Shown here piece after piece: positions 62,680 through 64,000 of a DNA stretch of 64,000 nt (positions within the stretch are counted from its first letter, which is position 1; the number at the start of each line of letters is the position of its first letter). A program made the position numbers and the translations under genes. Origin of the DNA: JBBIPA01 sp963775935. GTDB taxonomy: Bacteria; Chloroflexota; Dehalococcoidia; GIF9; UBA5629. The notes under the pieces are model-generated. The model saw only the letters and a list, made by a program, of their open reading frames with translations. It did no database searches and had not been told where the DNA came from. The DNA lies in NCBI GenBank assembly GCA_963775935.1, contig CAVZKR010000002.1:496001-560000 (forward strand). The letters run 5' to 3'.

Positions 62680-63438
62680 CTAATGCTCCTTCAGGACACG
62701 GTGCGGTACCGTGCCGTGGGCTATCATCTGCACCGGGCATTTGTATGTTGCCTCCAGTATTTCAGGGGTGAGTTCCTTGGAGCCGTGATAGTATAACTGC
62801 CGGTTGAGACAGGCAATTTTATCCACGTAAATCGAGACTGCGCTGATATCATGTGATACCAGGACGATTGCCATCTGTTTCTTGAGGCGGTTGAGAAGCT
62901 CGTAGAACTCGGTTTGCATGGCAGGATCGACACTGGCTGTGGGTTCATCGAGCAGCAGCAGTTTAGGTTGAGAGACCAGCGCCCTGGCGATAAATGCTCG
63001 CTGCTGCTCACCGCCGGAGATTTTGCCTATCTGGCGATTCCGCAGATTGGCGATATTTACTGTTTCCAGAGCCTGTTGTGCTGCCTCGTTGTCTGATTTC
63101 TGATAGCGTTTGAGCAAGCCGGTATTGCTATAGCGTCCCATCAAGACTACGTCCCAGACATTGATGGGGAAGTTGTGATCAAATGTCGTTGTTTGAGGAA
63201 CATAGCCGATGCTGGTTCGGCTCTTCTGGGGCAGTTTCCCTAGCACAGAGACTTTACCGCGACTCGGTGACACCAGACCCAGGATTAGCTTGAGCAGGGT
63301 AGTCTTGCCACCGCCGTTGGGGCCGATGATGCCGAGGAAATCCTCCTGCCCTATAGACAGGTTGATACCTTCCAGCACAGGTTCGCTGTCGTATTGTGCC
63401 CAGACATCTTCCAGCTTGACTACCGCGGCAACTTGCAT
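62680..63438 (-). CDS. Metal ABC transporter ATPase (ZnuC-like)
   Basis: 252 residues: Walker A GPNGGGKTT (about 37-45), signature ISGGEQQRAFIARAL, Walker B LLLLDEPTASVD and H-loop VLVSHDISAV. YVPQTTTFDHNFPINVWDVV is characteristic of the zinc/manganese group. It lies 2 bp after the binding-protein gene and 6 bp before the permease gene. Confidence 0.92.
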   Translation of the reverse strand: MQVAAVVKLEDVWAQYDSEPVLEGINLSIGQEDFLGIIGPNGGGKTTLLKLILGLVSPSRGKVSVLGKLPQKSRTSIGYVPQTTTFDHNFPINVWDVVLMGRYSNTGLLKRYQKSDNEAAQQALETVNIANLRNRQIGKISGGEQQRAFIARALVSQPKLLLLDEPTASVDPAMQTEFYELLNRLKKQMAIVLVSHDISAVSIYVDKIACLNRQLYYHGSKELTPEILEATYKCPVQMIAHGTVPHRVLKEH

Positions 63439-63440
63439 GT

Positions 63441-64000
63441 TTATTTCATCACTCTTAACAGTTCGCTCAGGATGAGGCGCATAGTGGGGATGTAGTCTTT
63501 TGCCAGATTGTCAACCAGTACCACCGTGCCACCGATACCATCAGCAATCACCCTGGCGCTTTGCTGATTGAACTGAGGCGAAGCGAAAACCACTTTGATG
63601 TTATTTTCCTTTGCCTGCTGTATCACCCGGGCAATGCCCGCTGCTGTCGGTTCCTTGCCGGCCTCCTCTATGGCAAGCATGGTCAGGTTATAGTCGTTGG
63701 CGAAATAGCCGAAGGCGGGATGGTAGACCAGGAACTTGCGATTCTTAATATTAGCCAGTCCATTTCTGATATCTCTGTCGAGCTGGGTGAGCTTTTGGAG
63801 GTAGAGGTCGCGATTCTGTTCATAGTATGTCCTGTTAGCGGGATCGATCTGCATCATCCCGTCACAGATATGCGACACCATGATTCTAGCATTTGCCGGG
63901 GACATCCAGATATGGGGGTCCAGTCCACCATGGGCTTCGCCCTCGTCACTATCCTCAGCGGTCATTTCAATGAGCTGTATATTCTTAGCGCAATCAACCA
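63441..64000 (-). CDS. Metal ABC transporter binding protein (5' part beyond window)
   Basis: The C-terminal 186 codons of a ZnuA-type protein; the frame is open to the window edge. Metal ligands are visible: His in GGLDPHIWMSP, His in LVYHPAFGYFANDYNL, and Glu/Asp in the C-terminal lobe (LVDNLAKDYIP). A short acidic His-containing loop (EDSDEGEAHGG) precedes the first ligand, as in zinc-specific members. It delivers metal to the permease encoded at 61849. Confidence 0.9.
   Translation of the reverse strand, partial: VDCAKNIQLIEMTAEDSDEGEAHGGLDPHIWMSPANARIMVSHICDGMMQIDPANRTYYEQNRDLYLQKLTQLDRDIRNGLANIKNRKFLVYHPAFGYFANDYNLTMLAIEEAGKEPTAAGIARVIQQAKENNIKVVFASPQFNQQSARVIADGIGGTVVLVDNLAKDYIPTMRLILSELLRVMK

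Overview
The window is a dense bacterial segment that reads like a Chloroflexota genome, probably Dehalococcoidia-like. This is an inference from the mix of gene families (a FAD/ferredoxin reductase pair, DUF362, DUF1015, OmpR-type regulators, large secreted Ig-like repeat proteins) and from MacA-like lipoprotein adaptors; no rRNA or other marker decides it. Base composition is intermediate, except for a visibly GC-richer block at about 55.4-59.3 kb.

Layout. 1-0.8 kb: 5' part of a CotH-like kinase lipoprotein. 1.1-3.3 kb: a response regulator/histidine kinase pair. 3.3-14 kb: four large secreted or membrane-anchored repeat proteins, interrupted by a ferredoxin plus flavoprotein pair and a transposase scrap. 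14.4-17.2 kb: small enzymes, two of which lack their family's catalytic residues, and a truncated ferrochelatase-like gene. 17.3-23.0 kb: a 5.5-kb block (acetyltransferase, broken methyltransferase, TetR, DUF3795, AlkD-like repair protein) bracketed by two near-identical 120-bp direct repeats. Each repeat carries a terminator hairpin next to a sequence resembling a tmRNA 3' end. 23.1-28.7 kb: a one-polypeptide double ABC exporter, a URO-D-like enzyme and a membrane protein. 29-34.4 kb: a glycogen cluster (frameshifted glgC, DUF5752, cold-shock protein, and a receiver domain fused to a glucan phosphorylase). 35-43.3 kb: an orphan regulator whose kinase is reduced to a stub, an FAD oxidoreductase, an efflux adaptor, a zinc-ribbon protein, a CocE-like hydrolase, DUF362 and a proline-rich membrane protein. 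43.6-49.1 kb: two paralogous MacA-like adaptors plus a MacB-type ATPase and permease. 49.2-55.2 kb: housekeeping genes (2-hydroxyacid dehydrogenase, DUF1015, purL, purQ, yqeY, rpsU). 55.4-59.3 kb: VWA, DUF58, MoxR and HtrA genes, all frameshifted. 60-64 kb: small conserved proteins, DedA and a zinc/manganese ABC importer running off the end.

The most interesting signals are three. First, a 17-bp direct repeat TTAAYA-N5-TTAACA, matching the Pho-box layout known from Bacillus PhoP, recurs before the regulator genes, the receiver-phosphorylase fusion, PadR, an efflux adaptor and cell-surface genes, suggesting a local regulon. Second, the receiver-glucan phosphorylase fusion lies just downstream of what looks like a decayed DUF3417-type phosphorylase start. 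Third, a regulator gene retains only the first codons of its former kinase. Many frameshifts fall in homopolymers (two in glgC, several in the 55-59 kb block), so either sequence error or recent decay is possible; this should be settled before any gene is called dead.
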